DNA of 64,000 nucleotides, taken from the NCBI RefSeq assembly GCF_014193375.1, contig NZ_JACHZF010000008.1, positions 1-64,000 of the forward strand, written 5' to 3'. The DNA is from Halomonas campaniensis (lineage in GTDB: Bacteria; Pseudomonadota; Gammaproteobacteria; Pseudomonadales; Halomonadaceae). The translations under genes and the position numbers were made by a program. Below, in pieces: positions 1 to 8,078 of the stretch (within the stretch, counting starts at the first letter, position 1; each line of letters begins with the position of its first letter). Below the pieces are notes generated by a model. The model was not told the DNA's origin. It saw only the letters and a list, made by a program, of their open reading frames with translations, and ran no database searches.

Positions 1-1
1 C

Positions 2-64
2 TGGCTGAACCCGGACCAGGAAGACCCGCTGGTTCAACGCGATCAGCGATTAGAAGCCGCCTGA
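2..64 (+). CDS. C-terminal tail of an unidentified protein (partial)
   Basis: An open frame entering from the left edge encodes about 20 residues ending ...DQRLEAA and stops with TGA at 62-64. Its base composition is GC-rich, unlike the AT-rich relaxase that starts about 30 bases later, so the boundary of the AT-rich insert lies roughly at 65-90. The fragment is too short to assign to a family. Confidence 0.3.
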   Translation, partial: WLNPDQEDPLVQRDQRLEAA

Positions 65-86
65 TTCCAGGTTCCAACAATCTTGA

Positions 87-1463
87 CAGGCATCGGGTGC
101 CACAGGCTACCTGATGGGTAAAAAAGACCACACAGGCCAAAATAGAGCGGTTGATCCAGTGCTTTTGAGCGGTTCAACAAAGGACTTTGAGCAAATCGTT
201 GGTTTTGGTAATCAGGCGGGAAAGTATACGAGTGGTGGCTTGTATTTTGAAGAAACCAGAGAAGACTTAATAAAGAAGTTTGGCAGTGAAAAAGCAGTCA
301 ATGAGAAGCTACAAGAAATAATGGATGGTTTTGAAGAAACCTTGTTCCCAGGATTAGACAAAGATCAATATTGCGGAGTATGGGTTTTACATGAAGATAA
401 AGGAAACATCGAGCTCAACTTTCTTTTTGCCAAAGAAGAATTGAGAAGTGGAAAAAGCCTAACACCTTATTTTCATAAGGCTGATTATTCAAGAGTTAAT
501 GCTTGGAAAGATATTGTTAATTATGAGAACGGGTTTTCAAATCCTGGCTCACCAGACAAAAGAAGATATTTTATCCCAGAGTTTTTTCAAGAGTATGCTC
601 CCGCCGATTTTGGAAAGACTGAATCAAGGAGAAGAGATTTTAAAAAAGATTTGGTTGAAGAGTTGGAGATAATGGCTGCAAACGACCAGTTTGAAAATAG
701 AGATGATTTGACGGGTTATCTTGAAAATCAAAGAGGGTTGAAAGTTTCAAGGAAGATAAAAACAGCAATATCGGTAATCAATCCACAAACAGATAAACCA
801 GTGAGATTGAAAGGCGAACTGTTTGAAGAAAAGGCCGATTATAAAAAATTCTCAAGCGAAGATTATAGAAAAGAGTTAATGGAAAAGTATGAGAATGAAA
901 GGTTGGAGAAAATACAAGCACAGAAAGAGAAATACCAAAAGCATATGATTTATAAAAAAGAAGAATTGACCAAAAAATACAACAAGGAGGTTGAAAATGG
1001 ACAAATATATGAAGGAATCAATATCGAAGTTTATAGAAGAGCACCAAGAGTTGATGAAATCAACGAAAAGGGAAATAAAAGAACTGAGGGAAGAGAGCAA
1101 TTTGTTGAGAGAAGAGAACAAGAAAATACGAGAGGAACAGATTTTTTCGAGGAAGAAGAGGGCATCGATTTGGAAACATTTGAAAGTGATTGCCGAAAGG
1201 CAAGAAGAGCTAGAGAATCAGCTTTCAATAGATTTTTCGGAGAGGATGGACTCTTTGGAAAAATTGTTGGCGAAGTTAGTAGAAGGCTAGCTTTATCAAC
1301 TGGAATAGCTAGCAAGTTTGATAGCATAGAAAAATCCGATATTGATAAGGAATTCGAGGCCGAAATAGATTTTGAGAAGGAAGGGCAGGTAGAAAAAGAG
1401 CAAGAAATAGAGCAAGAAAACAAGAAGAAAAGCCTAAAAAACACCCAAGGCTTTTCTATGTAA
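87..1463 (+). pseudogene. ColE1/MbeA-type (HEN-family MOBP) relaxase, N-terminally truncated
   Basis: Relaxases of this family nick oriT and pilot plasmid DNA during conjugal mobilisation. The HEN metal-binding signature is present in HEDKGNIELNF, and KYTSGGLYF and the region around DAWxxxVN fit the MbeA family. The family's catalytic tyrosine lies in a GxGxxxYLLG motif near residue 19. Here the matching codons (SGATGYLMG, Tyr codon 108-110) are in frame but lie before the first ATG at 114, and a TGA at 84-86 closes the frame with no usable start between. A product begun at 114 would lack the nucleophile, so the gene is probably dead or trimmed at an insertion junction. The C-terminal half is charged and coiled-coil rich. 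The gene is AT-rich relative to the rest of the window and has a second gene nested inside it. Confidence 0.75.
997..1290 (+). CDS. Nested coiled-coil mobilisation protein (MbeB/MbeD-like position)
   Basis: A 97-residue highly charged coiled-coil protein is encoded in another frame entirely inside the relaxase gene. An AAGGAGG ribosome site at 984-990 lies 6 bases before ATG 997, which makes this start better than the TTG at 991. In ColE1-type mob operons the small genes mbeB and mbeD are similarly embedded in mbeA and encode helical accessory proteins of the relaxosome. Size, position and predicted helical heptads fit that role, but I cannot tell which of the two it matches, so the assignment rests mainly on context. 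Confidence 0.6.
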   Translation: MDKYMKESISKFIEEHQELMKSTKREIKELREESNLLREENKKIREEQIFSRKKRASIWKHLKVIAERQEELENQLSIDFSERMDSLEKLLAKLVEG

Positions 1464-1470
1464 GGGGCAT

Positions 1471-1650
1471 TTAATAGCCCCTCATATCCAGTATTTCCGC
1501 TTTCAATAACTCATTTTTGCTTTCAAGAATGGCTTGCTTGTTATAATACACAAAGCCATCCCCTTCCATCTTTAATACAATACCGCCCTCGACAACCTTG
1601 GCGGTATCGCTTGGTTTTTCACTGAATAAATCGCAGAGCATTGCCTCCAT
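1471..1650 (-). CDS. Small hypothetical protein downstream of repL (59 aa)
   Basis: The reverse-strand frame from ATG 1650 to TAA 1471 encodes 59 residues starting MEAMLCDLFS and ending DMRGY. An AAGGAGG ribosome site overlaps the repL stop codon, and the start lies 10 bases after that stop, so the two genes are probably cotranscribed and translationally coupled. The protein is acidic with no recognisable domain. The operon position suggests a copy-control or plasmid-maintenance accessory, which is inference only. Confidence 0.6.
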   Translation of the reverse strand: MEAMLCDLFSEKPSDTAKVVEGGIVLKMEGDGFVYYNKQAILESKNELLKAEILDMRGY

Positions 1651-1659
1651 ATAGCCTCC

Positions 1660-2226
1660 TTATGCTGCTTTAAGCTTTGTCTCGAAAGGAATTCCTCTAA
1701 ACTCTTCTCTAAGCTCTTTCATTAGTTTGTAGTGTGCTCCTGCCCCACCTCTCCATAAAATAAATGGCGACACCCAAATCTTTTCTAGAGCATGCCCTGA
1801 CTTCGAGAAGCTAATTAAATTAAGCTCCTTTAGTTTTTTGAAAGCTCTTGACACCTCTGCATTGTCTAAACATAGCTCATCTGCTATTGCCTTTTGTGTC
1901 TTTTTAACTTTATCCATATCAACTTTGTTGTCGTAGTCGATATGCTCGATGAAGTAATAAAGAACAGCATTGTCTGTGTTGTTTAGCAACTTTCCCTTCA
2001 AGGTCTTGATTTCTTTTTCAATACTCTGAAGAGCTTCTTTATTCGAAACCATTTTTTTATTCTCTCTAAGCTGCTTTATTCTTCTCCTGACTGCTGTTTC
2101 ATATTTTCTAAGTCTCATAACATACCCCTCCTTGTCGAAGCTAAAAAAGGCGAACTTTTGAAATCCAACCTTTGTCTTTGAATCTTCTTTTTGATCTTTT
2201 TTGTTTTTTGTGTTATTATTGTCCAT
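1660..2226 (-). CDS. RepL-like winged-helix replication initiator
   Basis: This 188-residue basic protein has a lysine-rich, probably coiled N-terminal half (residues about 40-90). The C-terminal half (about 105-175) looks like the winged-helix of Firmicutes_RepL-type initiators: a helix-turn-helix read as ADELCLDNAEVSRAFKKL, then a strand with VSPFILWRGG, like the conserved INP..W-G end of RepL. It would start replication of the plasmid now forming the AT-rich segment. Its start has AAGGAGA upstream. A promoter with repeated operator-like sequences and a terminator-like leader hairpin lie directly upstream, pointing to autoregulated copy control. A chromosomal transcription factor of similar fold is less likely given the relaxase next door. 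Confidence 0.65.
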   Translation of the reverse strand: MDNNNTKNKKDQKEDSKTKVGFQKFAFFSFDKEGYVMRLRKYETAVRRRIKQLRENKKMVSNKEALQSIEKEIKTLKGKLLNNTDNAVLYYFIEHIDYDNKVDMDKVKKTQKAIADELCLDNAEVSRAFKKLKELNLISFSKSGHALEKIWVSPFILWRGGAGAHYKLMKELREEFRGIPFETKLKAA

Positions 2227-2267
2227 AACTTAGTCTCCTTGATTAAGTGAAATCTCTTAAAAAATCC

Positions 2268-2289
2268 AAGGCACTCTGGCAAGTGCCTT
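2268..2289 (-). promoter_or_regulatory. Terminator-like hairpin in the repL leader (possible attenuator)
   Basis: An 8-bp perfect stem (AAGGCACT / AGTGCCTT) with a 6-base loop lies between the repL promoter and its start codon. Read in the repL direction it is followed by GGA and six T residues (2264-2259), which is the shape of an intrinsic terminator. Transcription could be attenuated before repL, as in several plasmid rep leaders. Confidence 0.5.
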
Positions 2290-2301
2290 TAAAGTTCGAC
2301 C

Positions 2302-2351
2302 ATTATATCACAGTTTGGATATTATCACAAAGACTTTGGATATTATCCAAA
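2302..2351 (-). promoter_or_regulatory. repL promoter with 21-bp-spaced operator repeats
   Basis: On the reverse strand a perfect TATAAT (2302-2307) is separated by 17 bases from TTGTGA (2325-2330). The 13-mer TTTGGATATTATC occurs at 2314-2326 and again at 2335-2347, exactly 21 bp (two helical turns) apart. The second copy extends into a 17-bp palindrome, TTTGGATA-T-TATCCAAA (2335-2351). The repeats overlap the -35 region, so they are well placed for autorepression by RepL. Confidence 0.55.
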
Positions 2352-2787
2352 CTCTATTTTCCATATTTCCAGCTCTTTTCCTTTGAAAATAACTTTTATT
2401 TTTTTTTGCTTATAGAGTATTAGTTAGTGGGCTGGTGATTTTGTCAAAAAACAAGCATTTTTTTATTGAAAACGACACCAAGCCCGCTCTCGCGGGCATC
2501 TCTTTGTTTTCGACTCTACCGCCCTGCGGGCTCTCGTTCGCTTCGCTCACTCACTGCGGGGCTTCGCCCCTTGGCTATTGAGCAAGGAGGAATTGGCTTT
2601 CTCTATCGTTAGCCTTTCAGTTTTGTGGTGATAGCTACCTACCACAGCTAGAAGGCTCTAAAAGCTCGCCTGAGCGGTTTTGTGGGTGTGGCTAGGGCGA
2701 TGGGCAGGGTGTAGCCATAAGACGGCTTAGTAGGGCATATAGATGCAGGAAGATTTTGGGGCAAAAGGTTGGGACAATTCGAAAAAG
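2352..2787. other. Non-coding plasmid-derived stretch with several short hairpins
   Basis: No credible gene is visible. The stretch contains long A/T runs near 2395-2460 and GC hairpins near 2480-2580 (for example CCCGC-TCTC-GCGGG and GGGGC-TTC-GCCCC). It could hold a plasmid origin or oriT, but no sequence allows an assignment. GTTGGGA at 2768-2774 is discussed with the att sites. Confidence 0.35.
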
Positions 2788-2824
2788 AAAAAGCCCCGCA
2801 ACCTGTTGATTTGCGGGGCTTTTT
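2788..2824. terminator. Bidirectional intrinsic terminator
   Basis: A 14-bp perfect stem (AAAAAGCCCCGCAA paired with TTGCGGGGCTTTTT) with a 9-base loop has A and T tracts on both sides. It sits 6 bases left of the att repeat, as the hairpin at 10537-10560 sits left of the intact tRNA end. Confidence 0.75.
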
Positions 2825-2830
2825 CAGATC

Positions 2831-2844
2831 TGGCGGAGGGACAG
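2831..2844. repeat. Left attachment-site core (tRNA-Ser 3' end copy)
   Basis: TGGCGGAGGGACAG is identical to 10572-10585. The match ends exactly here: the following bases are CCCG against GGAT in the tRNA copy. It lies about 160 bases before the integrase start. Confidence 0.75.
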
Positions 2845-2977
2845 CCCGCCGGAATCAGGTTCCAAGCCGTTGCATTGTGTTTCAATAAACCTTTTAACTT
2901 CAGCAGGTTAGTCGGTTAATCCGTCCTTCCCCTGTTTCACCTTGTGGCATTCTGTGGCATCCAATGCTATCTTTTAT

Positions 2978-2996
2978 GTTGGGATAGACGTTGGGA
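2978..2996. promoter_or_regulatory. Possible integrase arm-type sites (left)
   Basis: GTTGGGA occurs at 2978-2984 and 2990-2996, 12 bp apart, just before the integrase gene. The same heptamer appears at 10499-10505 and 10511-10517, again 12 bp apart, beside the other att copy. The matched spacing suggests binding sites for the integrase N-terminal arm domain, which would also let the integrase repress itself. Confidence 0.45.
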
Positions 2997-3006
2997 GCCA
3001 AACACC

Positions 3007-4308
3007 ATGCCCAGAGTAGCTAAAGAGCTAAGTGCCGCCGAAGTTCGCCGCCTGACCCAGGCGGGCTTCTACGCCGTGGGTGGGGTGGCGGGCCTGCATC
3101 TTATCGTAAGGGATACCGGCGCGCGATCTTGGATTCTTCGCGCCCAGGTAGGGGCCAAGCGCCGGGATATTGGGCTTGGGGGCTTTCCAGACGTTCCCCT
3201 GGCCCAGGCGCGTGAAGACGCCCGCGAGGCCAAGCGTAATATCAAGGAAGGCATCGACCCGGTAGCCGAGCGGAAGGGAGCCCGGAGCAAGCTGCTAGCC
3301 CAGCAGGTGCAAGAAATCACCTTCGAGCAGGCCGCCGCCAAGGTAATAGAGAAAAAGCAGGCCGAGGCCCGCAACCCGAAGCACGCCCAGCAATGGGAAA
3401 ACACCCTGAAGACCTACGCCTTCCCCCTGCTGGGGAAAATGGCGGTGAAGGACGTAGACCTAGCCGCCGTTATCAAGGTGTTAGAGCCGGAGTGGGAAAC
3501 CAAGACCGAAACCATGACCCGCGTGCGCCAGCGCATCGAGGCGGTGATAGCGTGGGCGACCGTTCACGGCCACCGCAGCGGGGATAACCCGGCCCGCTGG
3601 AAAGGCAACCTTGATGCAGTGCTGCCAGCCCCGGCTAAGGTGAAGGGGGCCAAGAATCATGCCGCGCTGCCATACGCCCGCGCTGCCGAGTTTATGGCCG
3701 ACCTTCGCGCCCGTGACGGGCTGGCCGCCAAGGCGTTGGAGTTCGCCATTCTCACCGCCGCGCGATCCAACGAAATACGGGGGGCCACCTGGCGGGAAAT
3801 CGACCTAGCCGAGCTGGTGTGGATCATTCCCGCCGCCCGCATGAAAGCCAAGCGTGAACACCGCGTTCCCCTTTCCCCCGCCGCCGTGGCCCTGCTGGAA
3901 GCCCTGCCACGCTTTGAGGGTAACGAGCTGGTATTCCCGGCCCCGCGTGGGGGGCAAATGTCAGACTCTACCCTGGCCGCCGTTATCAAGCGGATGCACG
4001 CCAGCGCCAAGGAAAAGGACAAAGACGCGCCCGGCTACATCGACCCACGCCAAGGCGACCGCGTGATAACCCAGCACGGCTTCCGTTCCACCTTCCGCGA
4101 TTGGGCAGGGGAGCGCACCGCCTACCCTGGCGGGGCCATAGAGCAAGCCCTGGCCCATACCATCCGCAACGCTGCCGAAGCCGCCTACCGCCGTGGCGAT
4201 ATGCTGGACAAGCGCCGCCACCTGATGACCGATTGGGCCGACTACCTGGCCGACCAAGCGCCAGCAAAAGGCACCGTGACCCCGATTCGCAAGGAGGCGA
4301 AGGCATGA
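3007..4308 (+). CDS. int: P4-family tyrosine integrase
   Basis: This 433-residue protein catalyses site-specific recombination at the tRNA-Ser end. Residues 1-90 form the DUF4102-type arm-binding domain, about 100-200 the core-binding helical domain, and 220-420 the catalytic domain. The tetrad is visible as Arg253 (TAARSNE), His357 and Arg360 (HGFR), His384 (LAHT) and the nucleophile Tyr394 (AAYRRGD). ATG 3007 (MPRVAKEL) is preferred over the open frame from 2944 because family members start here. The last base pairs overlap the next gene (ATGA). Confidence 0.93.
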   Translation: MPRVAKELSAAEVRRLTQAGFYAVGGVAGLHLIVRDTGARSWILRAQVGAKRRDIGLGGFPDVPLAQAREDAREAKRNIKEGIDPVAERKGARSKLLAQQVQEITFEQAAAKVIEKKQAEARNPKHAQQWENTLKTYAFPLLGKMAVKDVDLAAVIKVLEPEWETKTETMTRVRQRIEAVIAWATVHGHRSGDNPARWKGNLDAVLPAPAKVKGAKNHAALPYARAAEFMADLRARDGLAAKALEFAILTAARSNEIRGATWREIDLAELVWIIPAARMKAKREHRVPLSPAAVALLEALPRFEGNELVFPAPRGGQMSDSTLAAVIKRMHASAKEKDKDAPGYIDPRQGDRVITQHGFRSTFRDWAGERTAYPGGAIEQALAHTIRNAAEAAYRRGDMLDKRRHLMTDWADYLADQAPAKGTVTPIRKEAKA

Positions 4309-4979
4309 GCGAATGGAAGGCGAGCGACGGCACCCCGCTAGAGTTCAACCCGCATGACCCGGAAGAGGTGCGGCGCTGGCACCTTCGCAACCTTGACCGC
4401 TTCGAGGATGAGATAGCCCAAGGCGGGGAGGTGTCAGGACGGGAGGGGCTGCACCTGATGGCCGACCTTCAGAGAGAGTGGGCCGCAGACCTTCGTAGCA
4501 GGGTAGAAAAAGAGTGGAGCCGAGCGTCGGGGGGGGACAGGATAGCCCCGGAGGCCGCTGCTCTTATCAACGGCTTTATGGCCCAGCAGAACACCCTAGC
4601 CGAGGCGATACACCAGCAGGCGACCGCCGCCACGGATATGGAAGAGGTAGGGGCACCCACGGCTATAGACGGGCTGCGCAGCAAGCGCAAAAGCACGGCA
4701 AGCGGTAGTAAAGGCGGGAAGGCCCCCAAGCGTAAGGAGTGGGCCGAGATGGCCGCCAACAGCTTGGCTAAAGAGGCTGAGGGCCTGACCAAGGATAAGG
4801 CATGGGACAAGTTGCCAACGTCCTATAGCGCGTGGGAGTTCGAGACAGACGCCGCAGCCTTTTGTGTTTACCGCGATGGGGACACCCTTTGCGCGGAAGA
4901 CCTAGAGAATGGCCAGCGCCTTGGCGAAATAAAGAAATCCGCCTTTTTGAAGCGGTATTACAGGAAAGCAGGACAGTAA
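4305..4979 (+). CDS. Hypothetical protein of the integrative element
   Basis: The 224-residue product starts at ATG 4305, overlapping the integrase stop, with AAGGAGG upstream, so the two are translationally coupled. The sequence is acidic and helical in the first 130 residues, has a basic Lys/Ser/Gly linker (about 125-145), then a compact C-terminal part with the stretch CVYRDGDTLCAEDLENGQRLGEI. No family is recognised. Its link to int suggests a role in excision or establishment, which is inference only. Confidence 0.75.
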   Translation: MSEWKASDGTPLEFNPHDPEEVRRWHLRNLDRFEDEIAQGGEVSGREGLHLMADLQREWAADLRSRVEKEWSRASGGDRIAPEAAALINGFMAQQNTLAEAIHQQATAATDMEEVGAPTAIDGLRSKRKSTASGSKGGKAPKRKEWAEMAANSLAKEAEGLTKDKAWDKLPTSYSAWEFETDAAAFCVYRDGDTLCAEDLENGQRLGEIKKSAFLKRYYRKAGQ

Positions 4980-5049
4980 CCCCCCTTTCTGTCCGACCCC
5001 CCTAGTCAACCTGCACCCGTTGCCATTCAATGAAACGAGGTGCGGGACT

Positions 5050-5241
5050 ATGACCCACGAAACCTATTTAACCGTTCAGCAGGTAGCCGACCGCTACGCC
5101 ACCAGCACTAGCTCTATCTGGCGTTGGGTGCGCCGTGGCCAGTTCCCCCGGCCCGTTAAACTTTCCCCAGGCTGCACCCGCTGGCGCGCGTCAGACGTTG
5201 AAGCGTGGGAAGAGAGCCGGGAGGTGGCAGCCCATGCTTGA
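5050..5241 (+). CDS. AlpA-family transcriptional regulator / excisionase-like protein
   Basis: A 63-residue winged-helix protein with the AlpA/MerR-like pattern YLTVQQVADRYATSTSSIWRW, then FPRPVKLSPGCTRWRASDVEAW. In P4-type elements AlpA proteins act on int expression and excision. ATG 5050 (MTHETYL) is chosen because the preceding GAGGTGCGGG provides a ribosome site and the residues before it are not family-like. The gene overlaps the primase start by 8 bases. Confidence 0.85.
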   Translation: MTHETYLTVQQVADRYATSTSSIWRWVRRGQFPRPVKLSPGCTRWRASDVEAWEESREVAAHA

Positions 5242-8038
5242 TGCAAAGAAAGGCCCCGCCGTGGCTGGCACCACTGGCGAGGCTCAAGATATGTCGTCTA
5301 CCGCCAATGATACCAGCAATATGGCTGCGCTGACCATCATCAACTCAATCAAACCTGCCTATCTGGCCAAGCATTACCGGCTCGATGACAACGGCGAGTT
5401 GGTCAAGCCGCCCGGCGGTGAGTTGGTGTCTGGTAATAGTGAAATCGTCACCGTATCGAGCTTGCCAGAGTTCGCGGCGCTGCTATCGTCATTATCGCCT
5501 GCCCAGGCGCTGACGTATGGCGTACCCGAGCGCGATAACGTCAAGATCGTGACCAAAAGCCAATGGCTCAAGACGGGCCGCCCTGATGATGCGGTGCCGA
5601 GGTCGAAAGAGGCCTTTTCCTGGCCGGCTGGCGCTGGCGTCATGATGAATGACTATGACCCTGGTGCTGGCGCCGGTGTACTCGACCGGGAGGCGCTACT
5701 CGCCAGCCTATATGCAGCGGTGCCAGCCCTGGCCGAGTACGCCGCCCTGTGGTGGCCGTCATCGTCGAGCCATATCACCCGCAGCGATACCGGAGAGGAT
5801 TTGACCGGGCTGCGCGGACAACGCCTGTACTGGATCGCCCAGGATGCCGGCGATATTCCCCGCGCAGGCGAAGCCCTGGAAACCTATCTTTGGGCGGCGG
5901 GGTATGGACGCATTGAGGTAGGCGCCGCCGGCCAGCTACTCAAGCGAACCTTGATTGATAGCAGTGTCTGGCAGGCCAACCGGCTCGACTTCGCTGCTGG
6001 TGCTGCCTGCATGGCACCGCTAGAGCAGCGCAGAGGGCATCCGGTGCTACTTGATGGCGCTCCCGTCATGGATACCCGAGCGGTTATTCCCGACCCCGAC
6101 CCGGCGACCGTCGCGGCTGCTGAAAGGGCGATTCTCGAGGCCAAGCGCGAAGCCAAGCCCGAGGCATTCGCAGTGCGGGAGGCGTATCTCGAGGATCGCG
6201 CTATCGAGATGGCTGGCGCTGATGCCGATGACGAAAGGCTAGAACACTGTCGGGCCGTCGTCTGCCGAGCCCTGGACCATGACACGCTCGCCGGCGACTT
6301 CCCGTTGGTTATCGACGTGGATGGGCAGCGGCTCGCCACTACCGTGGGCGATGTGCTCGACAATCCCGAGCGGTATCACGGCTGCCTGACGCTTGACCCG
6401 GTAGAACCGGATTATCAGGGCGGGAAGGTCGTCGGCAAGCTGTACTTGATGGGCAGCCGACCGCGCCTCTACTCATTCGCGCATGGTGGCCGCACCTTCA
6501 AACTGACACGCCCGCCTGCCCGTGTGGAGCTGGTGAAGGGCCGCACCGTGGATGCGGTCGAGCAGGTGCTGGCGCTGATGCGTAGGGCGCCCGATGTGTT
6601 CGACTTTGGTGGGCCGCTGGTCACTGTGAACGCTGGGCAGGTTCACCCGATGGACGAGCATTCACTAAAGCACTGGCTCGGCGGTACTACTCAATTCTGG
6701 CGGCTGCACCGCATGCCCAAGGGACAAATGGTCGAGGTGCTGGAAGATCCGCCGACCGCGATTGCTAAACAGTTGCTGTCGCTGGGGGAGCGCCGCCGGC
6801 TCAAGCGTCTTGAAGGCGTCATCACCGCACCGACACTCCGGCCCGATGGCTCGATCCTAAATCAACCGGGCTTCGACGAGTTGACCGGGCTGCTACTCGA
6901 GGCCGATAGCGATGACCTCTACCCGGTGCCGGCCCAGCCGACTACCGAAGAGGTAGGGCAGGCACTCGAGCGGCTGATGCTCCCGTTCTCCGACTTCCCG
7001 CTAGTCGGGCCGGTGGATCGTGGCGTTCTGCTGGCGGCGCTGCTGACGGCTGCTGTTCGGCCGGTGCTGGACACCGCGCCCGCCATTGGCTTCGATGCGC
7101 CCGTTCAGGGCAGCGGAAAGACGCTGCTGGCGAAGTGTATTGCAGTGCTGTCGCTCGGCACCGTGCCGACTGTCTGGCCGCATACTCACGCCCGCGACGA
7201 TGAGGAGATCCGCAAGCGCATCATGACCATTCTGATGACCGGCACCCGTGCTGTGATTTGGGATAACGTCATCGGCGTGTTTGATAGTGCTGCGCTGGCC
7301 GGGGCTCTAACGTCGCATCACTACTCCGACCGGATTCTAGGCAAGACTGGCGCCGCCAACGTCCCGAACAAGGCTATATGGCTGTTGACCGGCAACAACC
7401 TGACGCTTGCCGGCGATTTGCCGCGCCGTGTGCTCAAGTGTCGGATTGACCCGGAGATGGATAGGCCGTTCGCTCGACGCTTTGACCTTGACCCCGAGGC
7501 GTACTGCAAACGTCATCGCCAGCGCATGATAGCCGACGCCCTGACCATCGTTCGCGGTTGGCTGTTATCCGGTGCAGCGCCAGCCGCCGGCAGCATGGCC
7601 AGCTTCGAGGGCTGGGATTCACTGGTGAGGCAGCCTGTCGCCTGGATTAGCCGAGAGTTCGACTTGCTAGGCGAGTATGCCGACCCGATGGAAGCTGTAG
7701 ACGCCGCCCAAGCCGCCGACCCTGAGCAAGAGCAACTCGACGCGCTGTTGTCGTCACTGGCTGATGTTTTCGGCACTGAGCCTTTCTCGAGCAAGGACAT
7801 CAAGCGGGTACTAGACCGCTGTGCCGATGCGGGCCGTGTCGGATTCGAGCCGATACCCGGTGACGAGCAACAAACGCTTGCCGATACGCTGGAGGAGTAC
7901 CGGACAGGCCGGCAACTCACTGCCCGTGGCATCGGCAAGGTCCTGCAATTCCGAGCCGACCGGGTATGCAATGGCCGACGCTTGCGGAAGCGGCAGGGGC
8001 GGTCGCGGGAAACCGCATGGATAATTGAGAAGCTGTAG
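5234..8038 (+). CDS. Satellite primase/helicase-like replication protein
   Basis: A 934-residue protein. The C-terminal part has a P-loop, APVQGSGKT (Lys about 629), followed by AVIWDNV (about 673-678) as a Walker B-like strand and LLTGNNLTLAGDLPRRVL, which resembles the sensor/arginine region of helicase superfamily 3-like and DUF927-type ATPases. The first 300 residues, with MNDYDPG and WWPSSSSHI, look like a primase-type domain of integrated elements. It probably unwinds the element's origin and primes its replication. ATG 5234 is chosen for GGGAGG 10 bases upstream and overlap with alpA. A terminator and the repeat cluster follow directly. Confidence 0.82.
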   Translation: MLDAKKGPAVAGTTGEAQDMSSTANDTSNMAALTIINSIKPAYLAKHYRLDDNGELVKPPGGELVSGNSEIVTVSSLPEFAALLSSLSPAQALTYGVPERDNVKIVTKSQWLKTGRPDDAVPRSKEAFSWPAGAGVMMNDYDPGAGAGVLDREALLASLYAAVPALAEYAALWWPSSSSHITRSDTGEDLTGLRGQRLYWIAQDAGDIPRAGEALETYLWAAGYGRIEVGAAGQLLKRTLIDSSVWQANRLDFAAGAACMAPLEQRRGHPVLLDGAPVMDTRAVIPDPDPATVAAAERAILEAKREAKPEAFAVREAYLEDRAIEMAGADADDERLEHCRAVVCRALDHDTLAGDFPLVIDVDGQRLATTVGDVLDNPERYHGCLTLDPVEPDYQGGKVVGKLYLMGSRPRLYSFAHGGRTFKLTRPPARVELVKGRTVDAVEQVLALMRRAPDVFDFGGPLVTVNAGQVHPMDEHSLKHWLGGTTQFWRLHRMPKGQMVEVLEDPPTAIAKQLLSLGERRRLKRLEGVITAPTLRPDGSILNQPGFDELTGLLLEADSDDLYPVPAQPTTEEVGQALERLMLPFSDFPLVGPVDRGVLLAALLTAAVRPVLDTAPAIGFDAPVQGSGKTLLAKCIAVLSLGTVPTVWPHTHARDDEEIRKRIMTILMTGTRAVIWDNVIGVFDSAALAGALTSHHYSDRILGKTGAANVPNKAIWLLTGNNLTLAGDLPRRVLKCRIDPEMDRPFARRFDLDPEAYCKRHRQRMIADALTIVRGWLLSGAAPAAGSMASFEGWDSLVRQPVAWISREFDLLGEYADPMEAVDAAQAADPEQEQLDALLSSLADVFGTEPFSSKDIKRVLDRCADAGRVGFEPIPGDEQQTLADTLEEYRTGRQLTARGIGKVLQFRADRVCNGRRLRKRQGRSRETAWIIEKL

Positions 8039-8045
8039 CAACTGA

Positions 8046-8067
8046 GGGGCCGAAAGGCCCCTTTTTT
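8046..8067 (+). terminator. Intrinsic terminator after the primase gene
   Basis: GGGGCC-GAAA-GGCCCC is followed by six T residues, 8 bases after the primase stop codon. It closes the int-to-primase transcription unit. Confidence 0.88.
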
Positions 8068-8078
8068 CGTCAAGATGT

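Noticed and set aside
2352..2787. ColE1-type RNAI/RNAII origin
   Set aside because: No RNAI-like triple stem-loop or primer RNA layout is recognisable, and the segment already has a RepL-type initiator.
68..2865. CAGGTTCCAA at 68-77 and 2856-2865 as a target-site duplication around the AT-rich segment
   Set aside because: Ten bases match, but the surrounding bases do not and the right copy lies inside the other element beyond its att core. Chance is a sufficient explanation without an empty-site strain.
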